Below are positions 46,025 to 54,660 of a DNA stretch of 64,000 nt, one piece after another (the first letter of the stretch is position 1; the number at the start of each line of letters is the position of its first letter). The notes beneath the pieces were generated by a model. It saw only the letters and a list, made by a program, of their open reading frames with translations. It was not told where the DNA came from and searched no databases. The stretch is taken from assembly GCF_003003285.1 (NCBI RefSeq), contig NZ_PVTP01000005.1:238496-302495 (forward strand), given 5' to 3'. This DNA is from Yoonia maritima. GTDB lineage: Bacteria; Pseudomonadota; Alphaproteobacteria; Rhodobacterales; Rhodobacteraceae. The translations under genes and the position numbers were made by a program.

Positions 46025-46686
46025 TGGATTTTCAAACGCTCATCGCCCCGCTTCTTGGAATTATCGAAACTGGTGGCCCTGTTGTCGCTATTCTGATTGC
46101 CTGCTCGGTGCTCGCTGTGACTGTCACCCTGTATAAGCTATGGCAGTTTTACCGCGCTGGCGTTGGTCGCCACGTTGTGCTGCGTCAGTCTGTGAACCTT
46201 TGGGACCAGAACCAGCATGCACCTGCGATTGAAGCGTTGAACCGTAGTAATAGCTATCTCGCTCCGGTTATCCGCACCGCATATTACGTACGTGACACAG
46301 CCCCATCCGATCTATCTGCACGACTAGAGGCCGAGGCCGAGGCCCGTTTCCTCAAACTAGAACGCGGTTTTCGTTTTCTAGATAACGTCGCACAGCTAGC
46401 ACCGTTGCTGGGCCTTTTTGGTACGGTTCTTGGCATGATTTCAGCATTCCAATCGTTACAAGACGCCGGTAATCAGGTCGATCCTTCGATCCTTGCTGGT
46501 GGTATTTGGGTCGCGTTGATGACAACGGCTGTTGGGCTGGCGGTTGCCATGCCAACCTCCCTGATCCTGTCATGGTTCGAACAACGCATGGATGCAGAAC
46601 GTGTCTTTGCAGGCCAAGTGATCCAGGCCGTCGTCGCCCCAAGCGAAAGCTGGAGCGAAAAGCAGCCAAGCGCCAATGCAGCGTAA
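46024..46686 (+). CDS. exbB: Energy-transducing protein ExbB (MotA/TolQ/ExbB family)
   Basis: A 220-residue inner-membrane protein with three helices. The family block 'APLLGLFGTVLGMISAFQSL' (read in parts) and 'GGIWVALMTTAVGLAVAMP' mark the proton-channel part. It forms the motor with ExbD to energise TonB. The ATG at 46024 overlaps the preceding stop (TAATG); the gene end overlaps exbD by 11 bases. Confidence 0.9.
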   Translation: MDFQTLIAPLLGIIETGGPVVAILIACSVLAVTVTLYKLWQFYRAGVGRHVVLRQSVNLWDQNQHAPAIEALNRSNSYLAPVIRTAYYVRDTAPSDLSARLEAEAEARFLKLERGFRFLDNVAQLAPLLGLFGTVLGMISAFQSLQDAGNQVDPSILAGGIWVALMTTAVGLAVAMPTSLILSWFEQRMDAERVFAGQVIQAVVAPSESWSEKQPSANAA

Positions 46687-47050
46687 GAAACGTAAAAACC
46701 GGCTATCGATGACATCACTTATTGATGTCATCTTTTTGCTGTTGTTGTTTTTCATGCTGTCTTCGACTTTTTCGAAGTTCTCCGAAGTCCCGCTTCCGGT
46801 TGGGACTGCTGGAACGGTTGCATCACAAACAACGCCAATGTTCCTTCGGGTCACATCAGACGAAATCAGCTTGAATGGCGAAACGATTGCGCTTGATGGT
46901 CTGCCCGCAGCGCTTGCTGGCGAACCTGATGCACCGACAGCAGCGATCGTCGGTCTAGGGCCAGAAGTAACCGCCCAGCGCCTGACGGACGTCTTAGCCG
47001 TGGTCAAAACGATCCCCCATCTCACTCTTAATGTGTTGGTGCCAGCATGA
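46676..47050 (+). CDS. exbD: ExbD-family protein, first copy
   Basis: A 124-residue protein with a short basic N-terminus, one membrane helix bearing the conserved Asp ('SLIDVIFLLLLFFML') and a periplasmic domain. It couples proton flow to TonB movement. It overlaps both exbB and the second exbD copy, so the whole set is translated together. Confidence 0.88.
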   Translation: MQRKKRKNRLSMTSLIDVIFLLLLFFMLSSTFSKFSEVPLPVGTAGTVASQTTPMFLRVTSDEISLNGETIALDGLPAALAGEPDAPTAAIVGLGPEVTAQRLTDVLAVVKTIPHLTLNVLVPA

Positions 47051-47424
47051 AACCAAGACGTCGCAAGGCAAAGGGCGAACCAACAATCGCATTGATCAAC
47101 GTGGTTTTCCTGATGCTCATCTTCTTTCTGATTGCTGGCACTCTCGCGCCACCTTTGGATCCAGAGCTCACGCTAGTGAACACCGCCGACCTTGATAGCG
47201 CGGCCCCACCCGAAGGGTTGGTTATAAACGCGGACGGAACGCTTCAGGCCGATGGTCAACCGATCGCGAGCGCCCAAGACTATTACGCAACCCATAGCGC
47301 GGAAACCGTTCGGGTTGTCCCCGATCAAGCGCTTCCTGCGAAAACACTGCTACAGATTGGTGCGGCTTTGCATGAAGCTGGTGCTGAAACAGTCCTCATT
47401 GCTACCGAGCGGTCCATACAATGA
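47047..47424 (+). CDS. exbD: ExbD-family protein, second copy
   Basis: A 125-residue ExbD/TolR protein. Its helix reads 'IALINVVFLMLIFFLIAG', so the conserved Asp of the first copy is Asn here ('LINVVF' against 'LIDVIF'). Loss of that proton-carrying residue suggests that this copy is structural or regulatory rather than a second motor unit. It overlaps its neighbours by 4 bases on each side. Confidence 0.82.
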   Translation: MKPRRRKAKGEPTIALINVVFLMLIFFLIAGTLAPPLDPELTLVNTADLDSAAPPEGLVINADGTLQADGQPIASAQDYYATHSAETVRVVPDQALPAKTLLQIGAALHEAGAETVLIATERSIQ

Positions 47425-48263
47425 TTGCCCAATCTCATAGTATCAAAGTAGTTGCTCTTGTTGCGGCAATGGCGCTGCATGTTGCTGTTTTTTGGCGGCC
47501 TGCTGCCGCGCCTCCACCCATCCTCATCGCAGCTGCAGGTGCATCAGTTGAAGCAAAGATGGGGTCATCATTTGCTGATATGGCCGTTGGGGTAATGACA
47601 CCCACGGTTGCGGCCCCTGCCCCTGTTGCCCCAACAACTCCTGCGCCTGTGATGTCCGCGACGATGACCGGTGTGAATCCGGTCGTCGCGGTGCAAGTTG
47701 AACCAGCCCCGGCACCCGATGCACCAGAAGTCGTCGAGCCAACCGTTGCACCTGTTGTCCCACCAACGCCGCCGGTTACCCCTGTCGTACCAGTCGAAGC
47801 AGAAGCGATCGACAATTCTCCAACGACGTCCATCCGGCCAACCGCACGTCCCAGAAACCTTGCACAGCGGACAACGCCAGTACGGGAACGCGGTAATGCA
47901 AACCAGCAGGCAACCGCTGGATCAAATAATCGTCAAACGGCATCCACCCAATTATCCTCAGGCTCCCAAGCCTCATCTGGGGATTCAGCGCCAGTTAGTA
48001 ATGCAGCAGTCACAAACTATCCCGGTCAAGTGATGCGACGCATTTCACGTGTTCGCCGGCCGCGTACCAGCGAACAAGGTGCTGCAATGGTAGCGTTTAG
48101 CATTAGCGCAAACGGCAGCCTCGCCTCAGCACAAATAGCACGCAGTTCTGGCAGCGCGGCTTTGGATCAGATGGCGTTGCAAATTCTTCAGCGCGCCAGC
48201 CCGTTCCCTGCGCCTCCCGCAGGTGCGCGCACACGTTTTCAAGTGGAAATCACGACACGATAA
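47421..48263 (+). CDS. tonB: TonB-family energy transducer
   Basis: A 280-residue protein: one N-terminal membrane helix (about 8-27), a long proline/alanine/valine-rich linker that spans the periplasm (about 55-190) and a C-terminal TonB domain ('YPGQVMRRISRVRRP', 'GAAMVAFSISANGSL', 'LARASPFPAPP'-like end). It transmits energy to TonB-dependent receptors, here the heme receptor and probably the siderophore receptor at 16.8-18.9 kb. A strong hairpin lies just after the stop. Confidence 0.87.
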   Translation: MIAQSHSIKVVALVAAMALHVAVFWRPAAAPPPILIAAAGASVEAKMGSSFADMAVGVMTPTVAAPAPVAPTTPAPVMSATMTGVNPVVAVQVEPAPAPDAPEVVEPTVAPVVPPTPPVTPVVPVEAEAIDNSPTTSIRPTARPRNLAQRTTPVRERGNANQQATAGSNNRQTASTQLSSGSQASSGDSAPVSNAAVTNYPGQVMRRISRVRRPRTSEQGAAMVAFSISANGSLASAQIARSSGSAALDQMALQILQRASPFPAPPAGARTRFQVEITTR

Positions 48264-48266
48264 TAA

Positions 48267-48296
48267 CTGCTAGGTCAGCAACTGCTGGCCTAGCAG
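48267..48296. terminator. Bidirectional terminator-like hairpin between tonB and yeiH
   Basis: A 13-bp stem (48267-48279 with 48284-48296, one G-T pair) and 4-base loop begins 3 bases after the tonB stop. It covers the last codons of the convergent yeiH gene, so it can serve both strands. There is no long T-run. Confidence 0.6.
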
Positions 48297-49250
48297 TACA
48301 TAGCCTGCCAACGCAGCGGTTAAGATTAAGATCATGATTGGGGCGGATTTCCCGACCGATCGTAGGTCCTCGAATGATGTTTTCATGCCAACTGCGGCGA
48401 CTGCGGTTACCAGACAGGCCCGTGACACGGTGTCGGCGGATTGAATTGCCCATGCTGGTAGCCAGCCGAATGAATTCAGCCCGGCCAGTACCAAGAACCC
48501 AATGACAAAGCCGGGTACGAGCGGCACGCCTTCGGCCCCTTTGCCTGATTGTCGTAAGAATAGCGTCCCGATGAACACGACGGGTGCAAGCATTCCGACC
48601 CGGAACAGCTTTACCAGTGTAGAAATGTCACCGGTTTCGTCCGATACCGAATATCCGGCACCGACGACTTGGGCCACGTCGTGGATTGTGCCGCCTAGAA
48701 AGACACCGGCGGATTGGCTATCCATGCCAAGGTAGCTGATTAAAATCGGGTAGGCGATCATCGCAACTGTCGACGCAAGCGTCACGGAAACGACGGTAAA
48801 TGTCACATCGCGCTCCGTGTTTTCGCCTTTGGGCAAGAGTGACGCAATCGCCATTGCCGCGGACGCCCCACAAATCGCCACAGCGCCGCCTGTCAGAAAC
48901 CCAAAGGCGCGGTCGCGGCCGAATAGAGGGGCCATGATCAGCCCCAGCGCAATGGTTAACGCCACACCAGAGGCAACCAGCGCGACATTCGCGAAGCCTA
49001 TTTCTGCGACCATATCAACGCTAACCCGCACGCCCAGCAGTGCCACACCGACGCGCAGCACCATGCGCGATGCAAAACCGATGCCGGGGGCGGTGCGTTC
49101 TTCGGTTGATAGAAACTGGAACGGTATCCCAAGTAGGATCGCCATGAGCATAACTGGTGCACCATAGTGATCGGACAGGAACTGTGCTGCCATTGCGACC
49201 ATCCCGGCGAATAGAAGGCCGGGAAAGATCGTCTTTGCGTTCAATACCAT
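48270..49250 (-). CDS. YeiH-family membrane exporter, candidate sulfite/sulfate exporter
   Basis: A 326-residue protein with about ten membrane helices of the YeiH/UPF0324 family ('GGAVAICGASAAMAIASLLP' and 'FLGGTIHDVAQVVGAGYSVS' are family marks). Members are thought to export sulfate, sulfite or other small anions, although direct proof is thin. It overlaps the end of the sugar ABC ATPase gene by 10 bases, so it belongs to the same operon as the sulfoquinovose-type monooxygenase genes, whose reaction releases sulfite. Export of that sulfite is a fitting role; this is inference from position. Confidence 0.8.
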   Translation of the reverse strand: MVLNAKTIFPGLLFAGMVAMAAQFLSDHYGAPVMLMAILLGIPFQFLSTEERTAPGIGFASRMVLRVGVALLGVRVSVDMVAEIGFANVALVASGVALTIALGLIMAPLFGRDRAFGFLTGGAVAICGASAAMAIASLLPKGENTERDVTFTVVSVTLASTVAMIAYPILISYLGMDSQSAGVFLGGTIHDVAQVVGAGYSVSDETGDISTLVKLFRVGMLAPVVFIGTLFLRQSGKGAEGVPLVPGFVIGFLVLAGLNSFGWLPAWAIQSADTVSRACLVTAVAAVGMKTSFEDLRSVGKSAPIMILILTAALAGYVLLGQQLLT

Positions 49251-50305
49251 GCTGTGCCGCTTGCTTTGTCGAATAGAAATAATTCGTCTGAATTGATGGA
49301 TAGGTGCAAATTATTCCCAATTTGTACGTTAGTTTGACCCGGCTGATGCACAACGATTGCCTCTCCGGTACTGAGTTCCGCAAACAAGTAGCTTTCTGCG
49401 CCCAGCTGTTCGACCTCTGATACGCGCACCTTGATTGGGCCATCGGGGTCGATGATCAAGTCGCGGGGGCGGACGCCGAGTTCGACTGGCGTGTCTTGTG
49501 GGCCTTTGATCCGAGCTGGGTCGATGGCGACGTTCGTGTTGTCGTCCAGCTGGATACCTTGTGGACCAACCTTGCCTTGGAGGAAATTCATCGCGGGTGA
49601 ACCGATAAAACCGGCAACAAAGCGGTTCTTAGGATGGTTGAATAGCTCAAGCGGGGTGCCGAATTGTTCGACCTTTCCGGCGCGCAAGACTGCGATCTTA
49701 TCCGCCATTGTCATGGCTTCGACCTGGTCATGGGTCACGTAGATCATCGTATTCCCCAGCCGTCGGTGTAACGCCCCGATTTCGCGGCGCATGCTGACCC
49801 GCAGTTCGGCATCGAGGTTGGAAAGCGGTTCGTCGAACAAGAAGACTTTGGGTTCGCGCACAACCGCGCGTCCGATGGCGACGCGCTGCCGCTGGCCGCC
49901 CGATAATTGGCCGGGCCTGCGATCAAGATAGGGATCAATTTGCAGCATCCGCGCGGCCTCAATCACGCGCTTTTCGATTTCGGGCTTTGAGGTTTTCAGG
50001 TTCTCTAGCCCGAAACTAAGGTTCTTGCGCACGGACATATGCGGGTAGAGCGCGTAGGATTGGAAAACCATTGCCAGACCGCGCTGTGCGGCGGGAATGT
50101 GGTTCACGACTTCGTTGTCGATCTCGATCTCACCGCCGGTGATGTCTTCAAGCCCGGAAATCATCCGCAGCAGCGTGGATTTCCCGCAGCCTGATGGCCC
50201 AACAAAGACGCAGAATTCGCCGGTTTTGATCTCCATGTCGATCCCGTGGATCACGGGAACGTCGCCATAGGATTTGGTCACGTTTTTCAGGACAAGGTTG
50301 GTCAT
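49241..50305 (-). CDS. Sugar ABC transporter ATP-binding protein (MalK/UgpC type)
   Basis: A 354-residue ATPase with Walker A 'GPSGCGKST', signature 'LSGGQRQRVAIGRAVV', Walker B 'VFLFDEPLSNLD' and a C-terminal TOBE/OB domain as in MalK. It powers uptake by the two permeases encoded upstream. The cluster suggests sulfoquinovose or its glyceride as cargo. Its start shares a base with the permease stop. Confidence 0.88.
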   Translation of the reverse strand: MTNLVLKNVTKSYGDVPVIHGIDMEIKTGEFCVFVGPSGCGKSTLLRMISGLEDITGGEIEIDNEVVNHIPAAQRGLAMVFQSYALYPHMSVRKNLSFGLENLKTSKPEIEKRVIEAARMLQIDPYLDRRPGQLSGGQRQRVAIGRAVVREPKVFLFDEPLSNLDAELRVSMRREIGALHRRLGNTMIYVTHDQVEAMTMADKIAVLRAGKVEQFGTPLELFNHPKNRFVAGFIGSPAMNFLQGKVGPQGIQLDDNTNVAIDPARIKGPQDTPVELGVRPRDLIIDPDGPIKVRVSEVEQLGAESYLFAELSTGEAIVVHQPGQTNVQIGNNLHLSINSDELFLFDKASGTAWY

Positions 50306-51741
50306 TATTTCAGTCCCGTATTGGCAATGCCGGTGGTGATGTATTTTTGCAGGAACACAAAGACGAGCGTCGAAGGCACGAGGCTAACCATGGTCATGGC
50401 CAGTCTGTAGTGTTCCTGCGACAGGTGTTCGCCCCGGAATTCGAGCAGGCAAAGCTGGATTGTATAGGCTTCTTTGGTGGTGGCGATGGCGACCAACGGC
50501 AGGATCAGGTCGTTCCAACGCCAGATGATCGACAGGATGCCCAGTGCCGCAAGCGCAGGCATCGCAAGTGGTAGCACGATGCGCCAGTAGACTTTCCATT
50601 CGGATGCGGCGTCCATGCGGGCGGCCTCGATTAGTTCATCGGGGATCGACAGCATGTATTGGCGCAGTAGGAAGACGCCAGTTGGGGTGGCAGCACCCGG
50701 GATGATGACCCCCCAGATAGACCCCGAAAGACCAGTGGCGTTTACCGCCTTGAACACGCCCACCAAAGTGATTGTTGGAGGTACCATGAGCGTCGCGAGG
50801 ATGACGATAAAGAATGCGACTTGGCCACGGAATTTGTATTTCGCCAGCGAAAACGCAGCCATTGAGTTGATCAGCAGCGTTAGGACCGTTGCAATCAGCG
50901 TCACCAGCACGGAATTGGTGAAACATGTCGCAAAGTTCACGTTCACCCCAAAGGCGTTGCCGTTCAGCGGATCAGAAAAGTTGTTCCATGACGGATCAAT
51001 AGGCCGCCGCATCGTGATTTCAGTCGTGTTCAGGCGGACGACATCTTCGCTGCGGTTATCGACGTAACGGGCGGGCGTGAATTCACGGGTCGCCTTGAAA
51101 TTAGAGATGCCAAACTGCGTTTCTTCGCCAGTAACCGGATCAGGTGCACGCGCCAGAATTTGAAGTGTTAGCCGGGATGGCTCATATGATCCGACGCCCA
51201 AGAATTCGGACAGTAATCGCTGGTCTTCGGCGTTTAGTGCCGCGATCACCGCGTCGGCGTCGAAATCTTGTTTGGCCGTTGCTGACATAGACGGATAGCG
51301 TAGCAACCAATCGGGTAAATCTTGGGATGCGACCAGATCACGGACCAAGGTTGGCACGTAACCCAGTTGCGACCGCAATGCGTATAATTCGCGGCCAGAC
51401 CAATCGGCTAGGAAGGCTGGGATGTCGTGGCTTGCTTGTTGTGCGTCGGACAAATCGTTCCAGTTAAGCACCCAGTCAGGCAGGTCTTGGATAAAGAAAA
51501 TCTGCTTGCCATCAGGCCCAGAAACGGTCGCCCGTGCGACGCTTTCAAAACTTGATGGCAGTAGTGACAGGTCCTGTTTTTCGAGCTGCGATGCGGACTT
51601 GAGTGAATTCAGCGCAAGCCACATCACGGGCAGAATGATGACCAAAAATCCCGTGAACAGATAGGCATAGGTCATCCAATCAAGCCAATTGGCCCGGCGT
51701 CCGCCAGCCTTGCGGGTCAGAAAGGTAACGATTGCGGTCAT
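50305..51741 (-). CDS. Sugar ABC transporter permease (MalG type) with large periplasmic insertion
   Basis: A 478-residue permease. The C-terminal 220 residues are a normal MalG-like core with the EAA loop ('EAARMDAASEWKVYWRIVLP'). Between the first membrane helix (about 25-47) and the second (about 270) there is an insertion of roughly 190 polar residues, where most MalG-type permeases have about 40. The insert should face the periplasm and may contact the binding protein. It overlaps the other permease gene by 4 bases. Confidence 0.85.
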   Translation of the reverse strand: MTAIVTFLTRKAGGRRANWLDWMTYAYLFTGFLVIILPVMWLALNSLKSASQLEKQDLSLLPSSFESVARATVSGPDGKQIFFIQDLPDWVLNWNDLSDAQQASHDIPAFLADWSGRELYALRSQLGYVPTLVRDLVASQDLPDWLLRYPSMSATAKQDFDADAVIAALNAEDQRLLSEFLGVGSYEPSRLTLQILARAPDPVTGEETQFGISNFKATREFTPARYVDNRSEDVVRLNTTEITMRRPIDPSWNNFSDPLNGNAFGVNVNFATCFTNSVLVTLIATVLTLLINSMAAFSLAKYKFRGQVAFFIVILATLMVPPTITLVGVFKAVNATGLSGSIWGVIIPGAATPTGVFLLRQYMLSIPDELIEAARMDAASEWKVYWRIVLPLAMPALAALGILSIIWRWNDLILPLVAIATTKEAYTIQLCLLEFRGEHLSQEHYRLAMTMVSLVPSTLVFVFLQKYITTGIANTGLK

Positions 51742-52802
51742 GGCTTGCTCGACTTCGATGAAAGGTAGACCTGCAGCAGCGACAGCATGATCAAAACGAC
51801 CGCGACAAGAAGTGACGCCATTGCCGCGATCCCAAGCCCGTTTGCCGTTGGTTGCCCACGTAGACCTGAGGTTTCAAAGATGTACCCAACCAATGACGTC
51901 CAGCGCACGGACATCGCGTAAAGCTCTTCGAATGCTTGGAATGCTTTGACGAGCGACAGCACGGTGACGACCAGCAGGGTAGGGGCCAAAAGCGGGATCG
52001 TGATCCGCGTCAGTTGCCGCCACGCCGGGGTGCCATCCATTTCGGCGGCTTCATAGACATCACGTGGGATTGCCTGAAGCCCGGCCAATAGGATCAGCAT
52101 GTAGAACCCAAGATGCGCCCAGGTGTAGACGAAAACGGACCAGAACATTGTCCAAGATGGATCGGTCAGCCATTGGATTGGTTCATCCAGCCAGCCCCAG
52201 CGCATCAGGGTTTCTGATAGCACGCCTTGGCGTTTGAGGATCAGGCTCCAAAGAAAACCAACCACTACGGGCGATAGCATCACCGGGTAAAAGAACACCG
52301 CACGCCACAGGCCACGCGCGACGATTTTGCGGTTTAGTGCCAGCGCGGAAATCAGTGCGACGGCGATCATGATCGGCACTTGGAACACGACGAAAGTGGC
52401 GGTGTCATAAACCGCGCTTAGGAATTTGTCGTCTTCGAGGTTCGCCGCGCCTGTGTCGATCTGCGTTTCAGATAGTAGGCGGCGCAGGTTATCCAACCCG
52501 GCCCATTCGCGGTCAGAAAACAGGATAGATTGCCCTTCGGTGACCGAAAAGCCCATGTTGATGAACAGGGGTGCAAAGGTGAACAGCCCAAAGACGATCA
52601 TGTTCGGCAATAAGAACAGATAGGGCAGGCCGGTCGCCCCAGACAGTCGTTGGGTCATTTCAATGGGCCAGCCGATCGTGCTGATCAGTTGATCCCAAAA
52701 GGTGCCGGACGGGCGCAGCAGCGCCCACCCGATGATCAAATAAACCAAAAGGTAAAGCGGCCACGGCGAACCGGAAAAAGCAGCGGATAGTGCTTCGGTC
52801 AT
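51738..52802 (-). CDS. Sugar ABC transporter permease (MalF type)
   Basis: A 354-residue permease with about seven membrane helices and the EAA loop ('YEAAEMDGTPAWRQLTRITIP' read in parts, about 245-265). It pairs with the MalG-type permease to form the channel for the sugar bound by the protein encoded 24 bases upstream. The C-terminus is helical and short. Confidence 0.87.
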   Translation of the reverse strand: MTEALSAAFSGSPWPLYLLVYLIIGWALLRPSGTFWDQLISTIGWPIEMTQRLSGATGLPYLFLLPNMIVFGLFTFAPLFINMGFSVTEGQSILFSDREWAGLDNLRRLLSETQIDTGAANLEDDKFLSAVYDTATFVVFQVPIMIAVALISALALNRKIVARGLWRAVFFYPVMLSPVVVGFLWSLILKRQGVLSETLMRWGWLDEPIQWLTDPSWTMFWSVFVYTWAHLGFYMLILLAGLQAIPRDVYEAAEMDGTPAWRQLTRITIPLLAPTLLVVTVLSLVKAFQAFEELYAMSVRWTSLVGYIFETSGLRGQPTANGLGIAAMASLLVAVVLIMLSLLQVYLSSKSSKP

Positions 52803-52826
52803 GCCGTGCCCCCTTTGATTTACAGG

Positions 52827-54092
52827 CTACTCGGCGATTTTCGCGGCAACATCCGCATCAATCGCAGCAAGGGCTTCGTCGAGTGACATTTCGCCGGTGA
52901 TTGCCTTGGTCAGGTAATCAGGTACAGCGCCATAGATGACAAAGTTCTTAGGGTAGCCTTGCAAGGTGTAGGCCTGGGGTGTGGTGTCGGCAGCAACGCC
53001 AGCGTTGGCCGCAAAGACAGACAGGGCCGCCGCAACCGCAGGGGACGCATCGGCGTAGTCAATTCCAGATGCCTGAAGTCCCTGATGCGCGGTGATATTG
53101 CGCGTAGAAGCCGCAAAGCTGGCAGCGCTTTCTTCAGCGGCAAGGAAATCAATCAGCGCTGCTGCGGCTTCGGGAACGTCAGTGGATTCAAACGCCACGA
53201 TGGCAGCGCCACCCGGCATTGCCCCACAGCCACCGGTGCCACATGGGGCAGGGACGGCTTTCCAGTCGAAATCGGTGATGTTGTCAGCATAGCTGTTGAT
53301 CATCCACGATCCGGACATGTGCATCGCGACATCGCCCGATTGGAACAATGGTGCGGCGTTGCGGTACTGCGTGCCTTCGCCAGCAGGCCAACCTTCGGCG
53401 GGCATCAGGCCAGAGGCGTGCCAACCCACAAATGTTTCTGCGAAGTCGCGGAAACCAGCGTCAACAAGGATCGGTTCACCTGCATCGTCAAAGAATTTCG
53501 CGCCATAGCTGAATGCGGGGCCAGCCATGCGGTGCGCCGTCCGGTCCATCGCAAGACCTGCGGTGATCCCGGTCATTTCTTTGACTTCCATCAGGGCGGT
53601 TGCCCAATCGTCCCAAGTTGCGCCTTCGCCGGGCATATCAACGCCAGCGTCTTCAAATAGGGTGACGTTCACATAGGGGCCTGTGACAGTTAGCTGGGTC
53701 ATCCAGCCATAGATGCCGCTATCGTCGCCGCCGGGTTTACGGAACCATGGCAAGGTTGCGCCATAGCTGGCTTCCCAAGTTGCGCCGTCCACGTAAGGGG
53801 CCAGATCGAGGTAATATTGGTTCAAACCGCCCAAGTTGGTTACCCGGGCCACATCCGGGGCTGCATCTGTCTGTAGCTGGTTTTCCAGCTGATCGCGGAT
53901 CACGTCATAGGCGACGGTTTCCAGTTTGACGGTGTGCCCTGTCTTTTCAGTGAATGCAGGCAGCATGTCGGCGATTACGTCGCATTCGTTGCTATCTTGG
54001 TAGCACAGGAACGATACTTCGTCCGCATATGCACCGGATGCACCTGTCAGCATAAGCGCAGCGATTGCGCCCCTCTTTGTCGTTACCTTCAT
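52827..54092 (-). CDS. Sugar ABC transporter substrate-binding protein, candidate SmoF-like
   Basis: A 421-residue type I extracellular solute-binding protein (signal peptide ending near 'GAYADE'). 'SGDVAMHMSGSWMINSYADN' and 'GGAAIVAFESTDVPEAAAAL' fit the maltose/glycerol-phosphate class. In the Agrobacterium sulfo-SMO cluster the binding protein SmoF recognises sulfoquinovosyl glycerol; the same job is proposed here from gene context only. The ATG at 54092 follows a GGGAGG site; an earlier ATG six codons upstream is less likely. Confidence 0.82.
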   Translation of the reverse strand: MKVTTKRGAIAALMLTGASGAYADEVSFLCYQDSNECDVIADMLPAFTEKTGHTVKLETVAYDVIRDQLENQLQTDAAPDVARVTNLGGLNQYYLDLAPYVDGATWEASYGATLPWFRKPGGDDSGIYGWMTQLTVTGPYVNVTLFEDAGVDMPGEGATWDDWATALMEVKEMTGITAGLAMDRTAHRMAGPAFSYGAKFFDDAGEPILVDAGFRDFAETFVGWHASGLMPAEGWPAGEGTQYRNAAPLFQSGDVAMHMSGSWMINSYADNITDFDWKAVPAPCGTGGCGAMPGGAAIVAFESTDVPEAAAALIDFLAAEESAASFAASTRNITAHQGLQASGIDYADASPAVAAALSVFAANAGVAADTTPQAYTLQGYPKNFVIYGAVPDYLTKAITGEMSLDEALAAIDADVAAKIAE

Positions 54093-54135
54093 GTTTTCCT
54101 CCCTAGACATTCAGATTATAAATTTGGTTTTGGCC

Positions 54136-54660
54136 TTATTTGTCGGTGAATATTTTCATATTCCCTTTGAAAAAACCCAATGCGTCGCCGCTTTTGCGGG
54201 TGGCGGCACGCAGGACTTTGCCCACGATAATTTCGTGGTCGCCCCCGTCATAAGATGCGTATTGGCTGCATTCGAACCGTGCGAGGCAGTTGGGTAAGAT
54301 CGGGACGCCTTCGACATTTTGGGTCAGTTCAGCATCCAGAAGGCAGGCCCCATCGCGGGCGACTTTCCAGCATATATCGTCTTGGTCATGTGCCAGAATA
54401 TGGATCGCAAAATGTTCGGCCTGCGCGAAATGCGCAAAGCGTCGCGAAGATTTATCAGGCGCCCACATGACAAGCGGCGGGTCCAGCGACAGCGACGAAA
54501 AACTGTTCGCGGTGATCGCCATTGGCCCGTCGTCTGTGGCGACAGTCACAATCGTCACACCCGTTGCAAACCGCCCGAAAGCATCCCGCAATTGGCGCGG
54601 GTTGCTGGGGTCCGGTGTGAATGACGTCATCGCCAAGTTGCCAGTATCAGTCGCAATCAT
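54136..54660 (-). CDS. Flavin reductase, candidate SmoA (partner of the monooxygenase)
   Basis: A 174-residue flavin reductase of the RutF/HpaC-like family ('DAFGRFATGVTIVT', 'ITANSFSSLSLDPPLV'). It would supply reduced FMN to the two-component monooxygenase encoded two genes upstream. The start overlaps the aldo-keto reductase stop by 4 bases. In Agrobacterium the equivalent gene is smoA. Confidence 0.85.
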   Translation of the reverse strand: MIATDTGNLAMTSFTPDPSNPRQLRDAFGRFATGVTIVTVATDDGPMAITANSFSSLSLDPPLVMWAPDKSSRRFAHFAQAEHFAIHILAHDQDDICWKVARDGACLLDAELTQNVEGVPILPNCLARFECSQYASYDGGDHEIIVGKVLRAATRKSGDALGFFKGNMKIFTDK

